Assembly (NCBI RefSeq): GCF_000194155.1
Contig: NZ_GL877879.1
Location: 356,177 to 420,176, forward strand
DNA length: 64,000 bases
Source of the DNA: Saccharopolyspora spinosa NRRL 18395
GTDB lineage: Bacteria > Actinomycetota > Actinomycetes > Mycobacteriales > Pseudonocardiaceae
Direction of reading: 5' to 3'
Position numbers and translations under genes: made by a program. Below are positions 57,213-64,000 of the stretch, one piece after another. Each line of letters begins with the position of its first letter. The stretch's first letter is position 1. Below the pieces are notes generated by a model that ran no database searches, was not told the origin of the DNA, and saw only the letters and a program-made list of their open reading frames with translations.

Positions 57213-57521
57213 TCAAATATCGATCTGGTCGTGGTGGCGGTCCTCGATGGCGGGGCCGCCCACGCGTCGCATCCGGCGCTGACCGCGCTGGGACGTGCGG
57301 TCGTTGGCCAGGACGACCGCGACCCACGGCAGAGCGCCGGTGACGGCCACGATGCCGAGCGCGAGCCACCAGATGTGCGCCAGCAGCCCGGCGGCGGTGA
57401 AGCCCACCAGGTGCACCACCATCAGCACGGCGTAGACCCGTTTGCGATGCCGCTGCTCCTCGTCGAGGGACGGCGCCGCATCGGTGATCAGCACCGGCTC
57501 GTCGTGCTGCCGTCGCCGCAT
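57213..57521 (-). CDS. DUF3099 family small membrane protein
   Basis: 102 residues with two membrane helices (about 34-52 and 57-76). The N-terminal EPVLITDAAPSLDEEQRHRKR and the block between helices match DUF3099, a small actinobacterial membrane family of unknown function. ATG 57521 has GGAGGTGG upstream. Next on the same strand to the DUF2127 gene. Confidence 0.8.
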   Translation of the reverse strand: MRRRQHDEPVLITDAAPSLDEEQRHRKRVYAVLMVVHLVGFTAAGLLAHIWWLALGIVAVTGALPWVAVVLANDRTSQRGQRRMRRVGGPAIEDRHHDQIDI

Positions 57522-57582
57522 GGCCACCTCCGGAGTCGGCCACAACCCGGCACCTCCAGCGTGGCGCAATCCGCGGCCCGGG

Positions 57583-58059
57583 TCACTGGGACCGGCGGCG
57601 CAATTCGAGGTATTCCCGGAGCACGAGGATGATGATCACCACATCCAGCGCCGCGAAGAACGGCAGCGCGATCGACCTCGTCTGCACCGCGCGCAGCACC
57701 TCGAAGATCACGAACAGGCCCAGGGCGGTCAGCGCCACCGGGTACAGCGGCATGATCTTGAGCAGCAGGCCGATCACCAGGCCGATCTTGATCACGCCGT
57801 GGGCGATCAGGTAGGCGATCACGAACGTGCTGCCGCCGCTGGCGAAGTGCTGCGCAGCTTCCTCGAAGTGCCCGGCCAGCGATCCCGCCGGCGGGCCCAG
57901 CAGGTCCCGCGTGACGACGGCGTGCGCGAACCGGGTGACGGTGTCGGGGGACAAGAAGATCAGCAGCACCCCACCGATCAGCTGCACCGCGCCGTCCAGT
58001 CCCTTGAGTAGCACGGCGACGCGGAACAGCTTGTCCGTCATCGTGGTTTCGGCGGCCAT
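57583..58059 (-). CDS. DUF2127 family membrane protein
   Basis: 158 residues with four predicted membrane helices. LFRVAVLLKGLDGAVQLIGG and the HGVIKIGLVIGLL stretch are typical of DUF2127. Function unknown. ATG 58059 (MAAETTMTDK); ATG 58041 would give a shorter form. It diverges from the chitinase gene at 58354. Confidence 0.8.
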   Translation of the reverse strand: MAAETTMTDKLFRVAVLLKGLDGAVQLIGGVLLIFLSPDTVTRFAHAVVTRDLLGPPAGSLAGHFEEAAQHFASGGSTFVIAYLIAHGVIKIGLVIGLLLKIMPLYPVALTALGLFVIFEVLRAVQTRSIALPFFAALDVVIIILVLREYLELRRRSQ

Positions 58060-58353
58060 GAAGCCATGATGCGCGCTGAATCCCGGACCAGCGATCTTGC
58101 GCGTTGCCGGCCAGCTGCCCGCATCCGGGCCGCCCGCTCCTCGACCGGCAGGTCCGCGAATCGGATGGTGCGTTTCCCGGCCGATGATCGAGAAGAGCTC
58201 GGAGGACGACAGCGCAAATTGGTAAATACCACATTTCTTCAACCCTTGTTTCCGGTCGCGGAATTTGTCATAAAAGTTCTTGGTGGACGACGAGCGGGTT
58301 TCATCGGACCCGGACCAATTCCGAAATTGGTCCTGTCGCGGAGGGGGCCGGGA

Positions 58354-59499
58354 ATGGTTGGTCGGAAGAAACGCCTGCGGAGAACCCGATTGGTGGCGTC
58401 GTTCGTCGCCGCTATGTCGTTCTCCCAGGTCGCCGCGGGGTACGAGGCGCCGCAGGCGGCGGACGCCTCGAACCCTGGACCGGCGGCGGAAACCTGTCCG
58501 GTGAAATCGAAACCGGCGGGCAAGGTGCTCCACGGGTACTGGGAAAACTGGGACGGCGCCGTAAACGGGGTGCACCCGCCGTTCGGCTGGACCCCAATCA
58601 CGGATCCGGCCATTCGCGAGCACGGCTACAACGTGATCAACGCGGCTTTCCCGGTCATCCGCTCGGACGGCAGCGTCCTGTGGGAGGACGGGATGGACAG
58701 CACGGTGAAGGTGGCCACGCCGGCCGAGATGTGCCAGGCCAAGGCGGACGGGCTCACGATCCTGATGTCCATCGGCGGCGCGACGGCGGGGATCGACCTG
58801 TCCTCCAGCGCCGTCGCCGACCGGTTCGTCGAGACCGTGGTGCCAATCCTGCAGAAGTACAACTTCGACGGCATCGACATCGACATCGAGACCGGCCTCA
58901 GCGGCAGCGGCAACATCAACGAACTCTCGCCGTCGCAGGCCAACCTGATCCGCATCATCGACGGCGTGCTCGCCAAGTTGCCCCCGGAATTCGGGTTGAC
59001 GATGGCTCCGGAAACCGCGTACGTCACCGGCGGCAGCGGGACCTATGGATCGATCTGGGGCGCATACCTGCCGATCGTGAAGAAGTACGCGGACAACGGC
59101 CGGCTCTGGTGGCTGAACATGCAGTACTACAACGGCAGCATGTACGGCTGTTCGGGTGATTCGTACCAAGCCGGCACGGTGCAGGGATTCACGGTGCAGA
59201 CGGATTGCCTGGACAAGGGGCTGGTCGTCCAGGGCACCACGATCCGGGTTCCCTACGACAAGCAGGTTCCCGGGCTGCCGGCCCAGCCGGGCGCGGGCGG
59301 CGGTCACATGTCGCCCGACCTGGTCGCCCAGGCCTGGAACCACTACAACGGCAGCCTGAAGGGCCTGATGACCTGGTCGATCAACTGGGACGGCGCCAAG
59401 TCCCTGGACCTTCGCCGACAACGTGAAGGCGCTCCAGGGGCGTTGACGGCCCGAACGAAACGCCCCGCTCGGCCGCTGCCGGGCGGGGCGGTGTGCTGA
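58354..59499 (+). CDS. Secreted GH18 chitinase, frameshifted near its C-terminus
   Basis: About 381 residues. A signal peptide (basic start, then RLVASFVAAMSFSQVAAG) precedes one GH18 domain: VLHGYWENWDG, TILMSIGGATAG and the catalytic DGIDIDIE. Length and order fit single-domain actinobacterial chitinases. The normal ending would be SINWDGAKSLDFADNVKALQGR with a TGA at 59444; instead one extra C near 59410 shifts the frame, and the protein runs on to 59499 through the terminator hairpin. The catalytic core is unaffected. ATG 58354 with GAGGGGGCC upstream. Confidence 0.85.
   Translation: MVGRKKRLRRTRLVASFVAAMSFSQVAAGYEAPQAADASNPGPAAETCPVKSKPAGKVLHGYWENWDGAVNGVHPPFGWTPITDPAIREHGYNVINAAFPVIRSDGSVLWEDGMDSTVKVATPAEMCQAKADGLTILMSIGGATAGIDLSSSAVADRFVETVVPILQKYNFDGIDIDIETGLSGSGNINELSPSQANLIRIIDGVLAKLPPEFGLTMAPETAYVTGGSGTYGSIWGAYLPIVKKYADNGRLWWLNMQYYNGSMYGCSGDSYQAGTVQGFTVQTDCLDKGLVVQGTTIRVPYDKQVPGLPAQPGAGGGHMSPDLVAQAWNHYNGSLKGLMTWSINWDGAKSLDLRRQREGAPGALTARTKRPARPLPGGAVC
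59461..59490 (+). terminator. Terminator after the chitinase
   Basis: CGCCCCGC and GCGGGGCG enclose an inner CGGC/GCCG pair; GAACGAAA precedes. The frameshifted chitinase frame runs through it, which supports the idea that the true stop is at 59444-59446. Confidence 0.7.
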
Positions 59500-59549
59500 A
59501 TTCGACAGATCGGGTGGCTTCGTCAAAAGCGCTGGTTGGGTACGGTCGG

Positions 59550-59591
59550 AGCCGCTGAGGGGACTCGAACCCCTGACCGTCCGCTTACAAG
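59550..59591 (-). tRNA. 3' part of a tRNA gene (probably tRNA-Thr, TGT), attachment-site remnant
   Basis: Read on the minus strand: anticodon loop CTTGTAA, the 3' anticodon strand GCGGA, variable CGGTC, T arm AGGGG-TTCGAGT-CCCCT, acceptor strand CAGCGGC. The 5' half that should follow at higher coordinates is absent; the matching 5' anticodon strand TCCGC is not there. This is the usual scar left when an integrase recombines inside a tRNA 3' half. It marks the end of an integrated element. Confidence 0.75.
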
Positions 59592-59650
59592 TTCTCCGGA
59601 ATATAGTTCGCACCGGTTCTCAGCCGTGCAAACGCGCTGGTCGCAGGCAT

Positions 59651-60028
59651 GGCTGAAACAGTGGGGGATGGCTGGCACGGGTGCGGACTGAGACGGAAAC
59701 TGAGCCGATCATCTCGACGGGCTGAGAGCTCGTGTTCGTGCTGACGGGTCCAGCGACATAGCCCCGGCGCGTTCGTGGCGTCTACGGTGATCTCAGCGCC
59801 TTTTGAGAGCCCAGCTGAGGCACAGAGACCACGCGGTAGCTTCGAGGCGGTTCAGCGGCCGATCGACGTCCTACGGACCGCTGAACCACGCCTCGGGCAG
59901 TCCTCTAGGCCTAGAACCCGGCCCCTCTAGACCTAGAGGGGCCGCTAGACACCCATCCGGGCCGTGAGCAGCGGTCTAGGGCCTAGAGGGCAGTCTCAGC
60001 CGCCAGCCATCCCCCCACTGTTCCAGCC
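59651..60028. other. Structured non-coding region bounded by a 26-bp inverted repeat
   Basis: The words at 59651-59676 and 60002-60028 are inverted copies with one mismatch and one indel (GGCTGAAACAGTGGGG... and ...CCCCCCACTGTTCCAGCC). Inside are a hairpin GGTTCAGCGG/CCGCTGAACC (59849-59858, 59878-59887) and three CTAG palindromes: CCTCTAGGCCTAGA (59902-59915), CCCCTCTAG-AC-CTAGAGGGG (59922-59941) and GGTCTAGGGCCTAGAGGG (59973-59990). No gene lies in 59592-60099. It could be an origin or transfer locus of the element. Confidence 0.7.
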
Positions 60029-60099
60029 TCTTCTAGCTCCCCTGCCCCGGCCCAGGTTCAGCCTCCCGCCTGGCCTGTCGAGTCGATACGCTCACGCGC

Positions 60100-60420
60100 A
60101 TGACCCAGGTTTGGCAGGTACAGGTAGCCGCCCCAACGAAGGAATTGGCGACCGCGCTCGCGCGTGCTGCCGTGGAAGCCCGGCTAGCCGCTGGTGGGCA
60201 GGTCGTCGGCCCAGTGACTAGCGTGTTCTGGCACCTCGGCGAGTTCGGTACCGGCGAAGAGTGGCAGGTCGTCCTCAAGACCACCGAGGATCGCTACAAG
60301 GAGCTGGAGCAGCTGCTTGTTGCACGGCATGAGTGGACGAACCCCGAGATCACTGCACTGCCACTTGCGGCTGGTCTAGCGCCGTACCTGGACTGGGTTG
60401 GGCGGACGACGAGCAAGTAA
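60100..60420 (+). CDS. cutA: CutA-like divalent cation tolerance protein
   Basis: 106 residues. VQVAAPTKELATALARAAVEARLAA, GPVTSVFWHLGEFGTGEEWQ, VLKTTEDRYKELEQLL and PEITALPLAAGLAPYLDWV follow the CutA1 order; the usual HPYE is HEWTN here. CutA forms trimers; its role in metal tolerance is debated. ATG 60100. Its 3' end overlaps the convergent regulator gene by 45 bases. It is a cargo gene of the integrated element. Confidence 0.8.
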   Translation: MTQVWQVQVAAPTKELATALARAAVEARLAAGGQVVGPVTSVFWHLGEFGTGEEWQVVLKTTEDRYKELEQLLVARHEWTNPEITALPLAAGLAPYLDWVGRTTSK

Positions 60421-61755
60421 GTCAGCGACGCCTGCCACTTCCTTGTGGTCTTCGAACCTGTCGAGCACAGCAGTAAGGCGCTGTTGGGGTCGGGCGGAAG
60501 CGATGTTCGCTGACAGGTCGAATGCGCGGCCAAGCGCGGTCGCCGCAGGCTCGATTTCACCAGCATCTATGTAGGAATCGGCCAGCCACGAGAGGTACAG
60601 CGCCTTGTCGCGAGCATGGCTGTCGTCGTACTTGGCCATTGCGGCTTCCAAGGCTGGAACGGCGCGGAGCGGTCGACGAAGTTCTGTCCAGCATCGACCC
60701 ACCATGATCTGAAACTCGGTCGAGTTGTGCGCCCATGCAGCCCAATCCGGGGCGGTTCCGCCATTGTTACCATTCGCTAGCGCTTCTTCTGCATTTCCTA
60801 GAGCTCGGGCTGCTTGCTCGGCTTGCCCGGCGACGGCGTAGGTCCACGCGCCACGCTGGAAAAGTAGGGATTGCACTGCTGGCTCTCCACTGCTTTTTGC
60901 GATCGCGAGAGACTTGTCGGTGAGGTCAGTTGCCGCAGTTCCCGTGGATAGAAGCTGGTACGAGCGAAGAGCTAATGCGTTTCCGGCAAGCTCAGCGTTG
61001 TTCGCTTCTTTCGCCGCGCTGTAGCTCCGCTCGAAGAGTTGCTTTGCCTCCGCGTGCCATCCAGCGTCGAAAGCGGCCCAACCAGTTTGCTGGGCTTGTT
61101 CGGCAAAGAGGTTCAGCAATTCTCGCTGTGTCGCACCCGAAAAGCTCCCGCCCTTTAGCAGCTTCGCTGTCTTCTCGACTTCCGCTCGATACAGCCGGTA
61201 GGTGTCGGCGCCACCAAGGTGGTCGTCAAGTCGGCGAAGGCGAACGATGTTGTCTTTTAGCTCGGCAACTGTGCTGGACCCGACACGGTTTCCCGCCGTC
61301 CCTGAGGGAATACCTCCTGGCAGTTGCGTTCCCAGCGCCGTAGCCGCAATTCCAGCCCCTAGCTTCATGAAGTCGCGTCGCAACACCGAAGAGTCTCCGT
61401 TTCCGCTCGCGGTTTCAGTGCTCTTAGCGTCGGCAACTTCCTGCACCTGGGCGGGCTGCCGCTCCCAAGGGCGGGGGGCGAGATCGAGCATCGATCCGGG
61501 AATATGCAACCCGTCCGCAACTCGCTCGAAGAGTTCCACGCGCTGCGCTTGAACCCGCCCGCTGATGTAGTCCTGAACCCTGGAAACCGTCAGCTCGCAC
61601 CGCCTTGCCAGATGAGAGGCACTGAAGCCCACCCCGCCCCAGCGCTTCGCTAGGCGGAGCACTTCGCCGAGGTTCCGTTCGGCGCATGCCTGGACGAATT
61701 CAGGGCGGGAGAGGGCTTCAGGCGGTAGGTGGTCCGATGGTCGTTGCCTTGCCAC
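60376..61755 (-). CDS. HTH (XRE-type) regulator with TPR-like repeats
   Basis: 459 residues. An N-terminal helix-turn-helix (GFSASHLARRCELTVSRVQDYISG, about residues 40-65), a Twin-Arg-like/Ala-rich linker (RRDFMKLGAGIAATALG), then helical TPR-like repeats to the end. Many copies of this kind accompany actinomycete integrative elements and secondary-metabolite loci; their signals are unknown. GTG 61755 with AGGGGGA upstream; a palindrome ACTCGCGAGT at 61794-61803 upstream may be an operator. Confidence 0.8.
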   Translation of the reverse strand: MARQRPSDHLPPEALSRPEFVQACAERNLGEVLRLAKRWGGVGFSASHLARRCELTVSRVQDYISGRVQAQRVELFERVADGLHIPGSMLDLAPRPWERQPAQVQEVADAKSTETASGNGDSSVLRRDFMKLGAGIAATALGTQLPGGIPSGTAGNRVGSSTVAELKDNIVRLRRLDDHLGGADTYRLYRAEVEKTAKLLKGGSFSGATQRELLNLFAEQAQQTGWAAFDAGWHAEAKQLFERSYSAAKEANNAELAGNALALRSYQLLSTGTAATDLTDKSLAIAKSSGEPAVQSLLFQRGAWTYAVAGQAEQAARALGNAEEALANGNNGGTAPDWAAWAHNSTEFQIMVGRCWTELRRPLRAVPALEAAMAKYDDSHARDKALYLSWLADSYIDAGEIEPAATALGRAFDLSANIASARPQQRLTAVLDRFEDHKEVAGVADLLARRPPNPVQVRR

Positions 61756-61938
61756 GTCGATCGTCCCCCTTTGGCGGCAGCTCCGCACTTGTTACTCGCG
61801 AGTTTACCCAGCGTGGGTACTCGACACGACCTTATTGCAACCCCGCAGCCCCCGGTTTCCTTGGGACGTGAGCAAAACCAGCAATCAGGCGGTCCGCAGT
61901 GGACTGTCTGAGTCGCTGATCGAGGGATGGAGACTGTG

Positions 61939-62142
61939 ATGGCGAAGAACTCGTTGCCGATGATGCCGAAGGCCGGCGGGGGCGCTCTGTCGAAGCTGCT
62001 CTGGTCGCTGGTGGGAGTGGCGCTCGTCGTGCTGGTGGTCAAGTACCCCAACGACGCCGCAACGTTCGCTCAGGCTGCGTTCGACTTGGTCGGCAGCGCC
62101 GTTGAGGGGCTTGTTTCGTTCTTCCGAGAGGTCATGCGGTGA
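61939..62142 (+). CDS. Small one-helix membrane protein of actinomycete elements
   Basis: 67 residues. SLPMMPKAGGGALSKLLWSLVGVALVVLVV is a basic start and one membrane helix, followed by an amphipathic C-terminus (AFDLVGSAVEGLVSFFREVMR). Similar short proteins are common on integrative elements of actinomycetes; function unknown. ATG 61939 has GGAG six bases upstream; ATG 61927 is in frame. Confidence 0.65.
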   Translation: MAKNSLPMMPKAGGGALSKLLWSLVGVALVVLVVKYPNDAATFAQAAFDLVGSAVEGLVSFFREVMR

Positions 62143-62159
62143 CGGCGTGCCGTCGGTGG

Positions 62160-62531
62160 TTAGTCGGTGCCGAGCCGACTCTCCAGAACCGCCAGGCGCT
62201 CGCTGATGTCATGCAGGAGACGCAAGACTTCTGCGAGGTCGGCGGCCTGTACCGCGACTGGGCGATCAATCGAGGGGGGAAGCGTCGCAATGTCGAGGTC
62301 GGGATGGACAAACGAGCCGGTGCCGTGCCGAGTCACGATCACCGATCGATCGCGAAGGACATCGAGCGCGCTGCGCACGGTTCCGACCGCGACGCCGTAC
62401 TGGGTGGCGAGAGTGTTGTAGGAGGGCAGCGAATCGCCCGGACTCAGCGCGCCGTTGCGGATGGAGGACATGAGGTCTTCGGCGATCTGAAGGTATGGCG
62501 GCTGGGGATTTTTCGGATCGAGTTTGCCCAT
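62160..62531 (-). CDS. GntR family regulator (KorSA-like)
   Basis: 123 residues. A winged helix of the GntR type fills the first 70 residues (PYLQIAEDLMSSIRNGALSPGD, LATQYGVAVGTVRSALDVL, VTRHGTGSFV); the short tail has no effector domain of known type. Such short GntR proteins repress transfer genes on AICEs such as pSAM2. It diverges from the HTH gene at 62713; the gap carries TGACAG repeats. Confidence 0.85.
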   Translation of the reverse strand: MGKLDPKNPQPPYLQIAEDLMSSIRNGALSPGDSLPSYNTLATQYGVAVGTVRSALDVLRDRSVIVTRHGTGSFVHPDLDIATLPPSIDRPVAVQAADLAEVLRLLHDISERLAVLESRLGTD

Positions 62532-62564
62532 GTCAGGCAGGGTACAGAGGGGTCAAGCAACACT

Positions 62565-62612
62565 GACAGACAACCAAGTGTGTTGACAGTCTTGACAGAC
62601 ATGGCTAACGTC
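62565..62612 (+). promoter_or_regulatory. Promoter with TGACAG repeats in the GntR divergent region
   Basis: TTGACA (62584-62589) and TAACGT (62607-62612) are 17 bases apart, a good vegetative-type promoter. TGACAG occurs at 62565, 62585 and 62594, overlapping the -35, and may be the GntR operator. Confidence 0.6.
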
Positions 62613-62712
62613 TCTCGTGTCCCACTCCTCCCAGGGAGCACAGGGAAACGAGAAAGCCCCGACCGGTGCAGCAACACCAGCCGGGGCGGACATCGAAACG
62701 TTGGGAGCATCG

Positions 62713-62988
62713 ATGCAGTTCGAGGATAGCGGGATGTACCGGGTGAAGGCAGTAGCCGAGATGTTTGACGTTTCGGTGAACACGATCTACCGGGCGATCG
62801 AGTCCGGCGACCTGGACGCGCTGAAGCTGGGCACCGGCAAGGGCACGATCCGGATCCCCGGTGAGGCGCTGAACATCTACCTGGAGAAGTGTGCGCAGGC
62901 CGCCTACGAGGCGTTTGTGACCGGGGACGAGTCGGCCGCTGAGGCTGCTGACGACGCGCAGGGTGTGCAGGTTGGGGAGGTGGCCTGA
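62713..62988 (+). CDS. Helix-turn-helix (excisionase/MerR-like) protein
   Basis: 91 residues. YRVKAVAEMFDVSVNTIYRAIESGDLDALKLG is a DNA-binding helix-turn-helix with wing, as in excisionases and plasmid regulators, with an acidic Ala-rich tail. It could be a recombination directionality factor or a regulator; no integrase is in the window. ATG 62713 has GGGAG upstream; a GTG at 62617 would add 32 residues. One base separates it from the next gene. Confidence 0.75.
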   Translation: MQFEDSGMYRVKAVAEMFDVSVNTIYRAIESGDLDALKLGTGKGTIRIPGEALNIYLEKCAQAAYEAFVTGDESAAEAADDAQGVQVGEVA

Positions 62989-62989
62989 G

Positions 62990-63330
62990 ATGGCGAAGCA
63001 GGCTTACGGCATGGCCAACGGGCAGGTCACCGAGTTCACCGCAGCTCACCGGGAGTTCAACGACACCCCGCCCGCCATGCAGCTCACGCTGATGGCGGGC
63101 TGCTGTCGGACCTCGACGACGAGGCGTGGGCCCGGGAGGTGCTGTTCGACACGCTGTTCAACGACTCGGCGGAGAACATCGAGTCGAACAGGCTGGAAAT
63201 GGCCGAGCTGGAGCCCGGCACCGAGGAATACGAGTTGGCGCAGGCCATCCGGGCGCGGGTCGCGGAGATCTTCTCCCCGGTGTCGGCCCCGGCCCAGCGG
63301 AAGCGGTCGCGGGCGAAGGTGAGCCGGTGA
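62990..63330 (+). pseudogene. Hypothetical element protein, frameshifted
   Basis: ATG 62990 gives MAKQAYGMANGQVTEFTAAH up to about base 63096 in one frame; LLSDLDDEAWAREVLFDTLF, ESNRLEMAELEPGTEEYELA and the basic end continue in another to 63330. One base, probably a C, is missing near 63098 (GGCTGCTGTCGG for GGCCTGCTGTCGG). Restored, it is a ~113-residue acidic/helical protein of unknown function. Confidence 0.55.
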
Positions 63331-63707
63331 TGGCCGCCAAGGTGACGAAGCTGCGGCAGGTCCGGCAGATGCTCGGGTGGACTCAGGGCGAGCTGGCCAG
63401 CCACGTGATCAGGGCGGCGGAGGCGCGGGGCATCCGGTTGGGTGCTTTGGGCACGCTCAAGGGCCTGATCTGCGGGTGGGAACAGGGCAAGCTCACGGTC
63501 TCGCAGACCTACCGGGACCTGCTGGCCACGGTCTACGGCACCACGCCGGAAGCGCTGGGCCTGGCCGAGGTGTGGTCGCGGAACTTCCCGATCGTGACGT
63601 GGGAGGAGATCCGGCGCGGCGTGCACCCGAACCGGGGGCCCAGCCCCCGCGATCCGGTCATCGGCGGCCAGCTCGACGTGAGCTTCGACCAGGACGGGGT
63701 GGCGTGA
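63330..63707 (+). CDS. XRE-like helix-turn-helix protein
   Basis: 125 residues. KLRQVRQMLGWTQGELASHV begins a Cro/cI-type helix-turn-helix that ends near WEQGKLTVSQTYRDLL; the C-terminal part has no known domain. ATG 63330 overlaps the previous stop and its own stop overlaps the next start (TGATG), so this is a tight operon of element genes. Confidence 0.7.
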   Translation: MAAKVTKLRQVRQMLGWTQGELASHVIRAAEARGIRLGALGTLKGLICGWEQGKLTVSQTYRDLLATVYGTTPEALGLAEVWSRNFPIVTWEEIRRGVHPNRGPSPRDPVIGGQLDVSFDQDGVA

Positions 63708-63979
63708 TGACCACGTTGAGCCTGCACGGGGCGACAACGCTGCTGTACGCCGCGCCGGTCCCGACCGAGCTGCTGTCCCAGCTGCCGTTGGACAACCTGG
63801 CCGCCTACGTCGCCACGATGGCCGCCGACCTGGCGGCCAGGGACCGGGAACGGCTGGGGCAGGGGGTGGCGGCGGCGGTCGAGCGCGGCGGGCCGTGGTT
63901 CGAGCGTGACCGCTACGAGCTGGCCCGGACCCTCGCGAGGGCCGTCCAGGTCGAGCCCGACGCGGCCAGGTCGAGCTAG
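63707..63979 (+). CDS. Hypothetical element protein
   Basis: 90 residues from ATG 63707, overlapping the previous stop. Soluble, Ala/Leu-rich helical sequence with VATMAADLAARDRERLGQG. No family recognised. The element continues beyond the window. Confidence 0.55.
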   Translation: MTTLSLHGATTLLYAAPVPTELLSQLPLDNLAAYVATMAADLAARDRERLGQGVAAAVERGGPWFERDRYELARTLARAVQVEPDAARSS

Positions 63980-64000
63980 CCCGACCCCGATTCCCGGGTC

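Noticed and set aside
59592..60099. A full tRNA or second tRNA gene beside the 3' fragment
   Set aside because: No cloverleaf can be completed; the 5' acceptor and D arm are absent in this interval.

Overview
The window is about 64 kb of very GC-rich DNA (roughly 70% by eye) with GTG and TTG starts, short overlaps between genes (ATGA, GTGA) and a gene set that points to a filamentous actinomycete, most likely of the Pseudonocardiaceae (Saccharopolyspora-like; the genus is a guess). Most of positions 1-44800 follows the gene neighbourhood of the Mycobacterium tuberculosis Rv3627-Rv3579 block, from memory: dacB, DUF2342 protease, tilS, hpt, ftsH, folE-folP-folB-folK, DUF3180, DUF2520, panC-panD-coaX, lysS, lsr2, clpC, mhuD, mutY, disA, radA, lpqE, carD, ispD-ispF, cysS, rlmB. 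It is therefore a chromosomal core block carrying later insertions.

Region by region. 1-9.5 kb: cell wall, tRNA modification, purine salvage, FtsH and folate genes; folE is split by a 324-residue intein with a LAGLIDADG endonuclease. 9.5-19.4 kb: folK, an inserted TipA-type MerR regulator, membrane proteins, a PrsW-type protease, pantothenate/CoA genes and lysS. 19.5-26.1 kb: lsr2, an iron-box-preceded siderophore ABC transporter without a binding protein, and clpC. 26.1-29.1 kb: a graveyard of broken genes (NmrA-like, LuxR/AfsR-like ATPase, a DrrA-DrrB fusion) around an intact dedA gene. 29.2-44.8 kb: an EEP-family protein, MhuD-type haem oxygenase, YhgE/ABC pair, RNA ligase-like and MutY pair, DisA/RadA, LpqE, CarD, IspD/F, a frameshifted HAD hydrolase, CysS and RlmB.

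44.8-59.5 kb is accessory: an intact ISL3 insertion sequence with 8-bp target duplication, a scramblase-like protein, an MBOAT (AlgI-like) and AlgX/AlgJ-like acetylation pair, the ectABCD compatible-solute operon on the minus strand, a decayed trypsin-like protease and a secreted GH18 chitinase with a late frameshift. At 59550-59591 there is the 3' part of a tRNA gene (probably Thr, TGT), followed by a highly structured non-coding stretch and then cutA, HTH and GntR regulators and small overlapping genes. This is the left end of an integrated actinomycete element (AICE-like) that runs off the window.

At least four families of intergenic palindromic repeats (called A to D here) are scattered through the window. 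The most striking is a composite ~140-bp unit of two hairpins around a conserved spacer holding a perfect DnaA-box-like word. Four otherwise recognisable genes carry frameshifts (tilS, HAD hydrolase, chitinase, one element gene); for tilS a sequencing error is the likeliest reason. All family names rest on motif recognition from the sequence; no database search was run.
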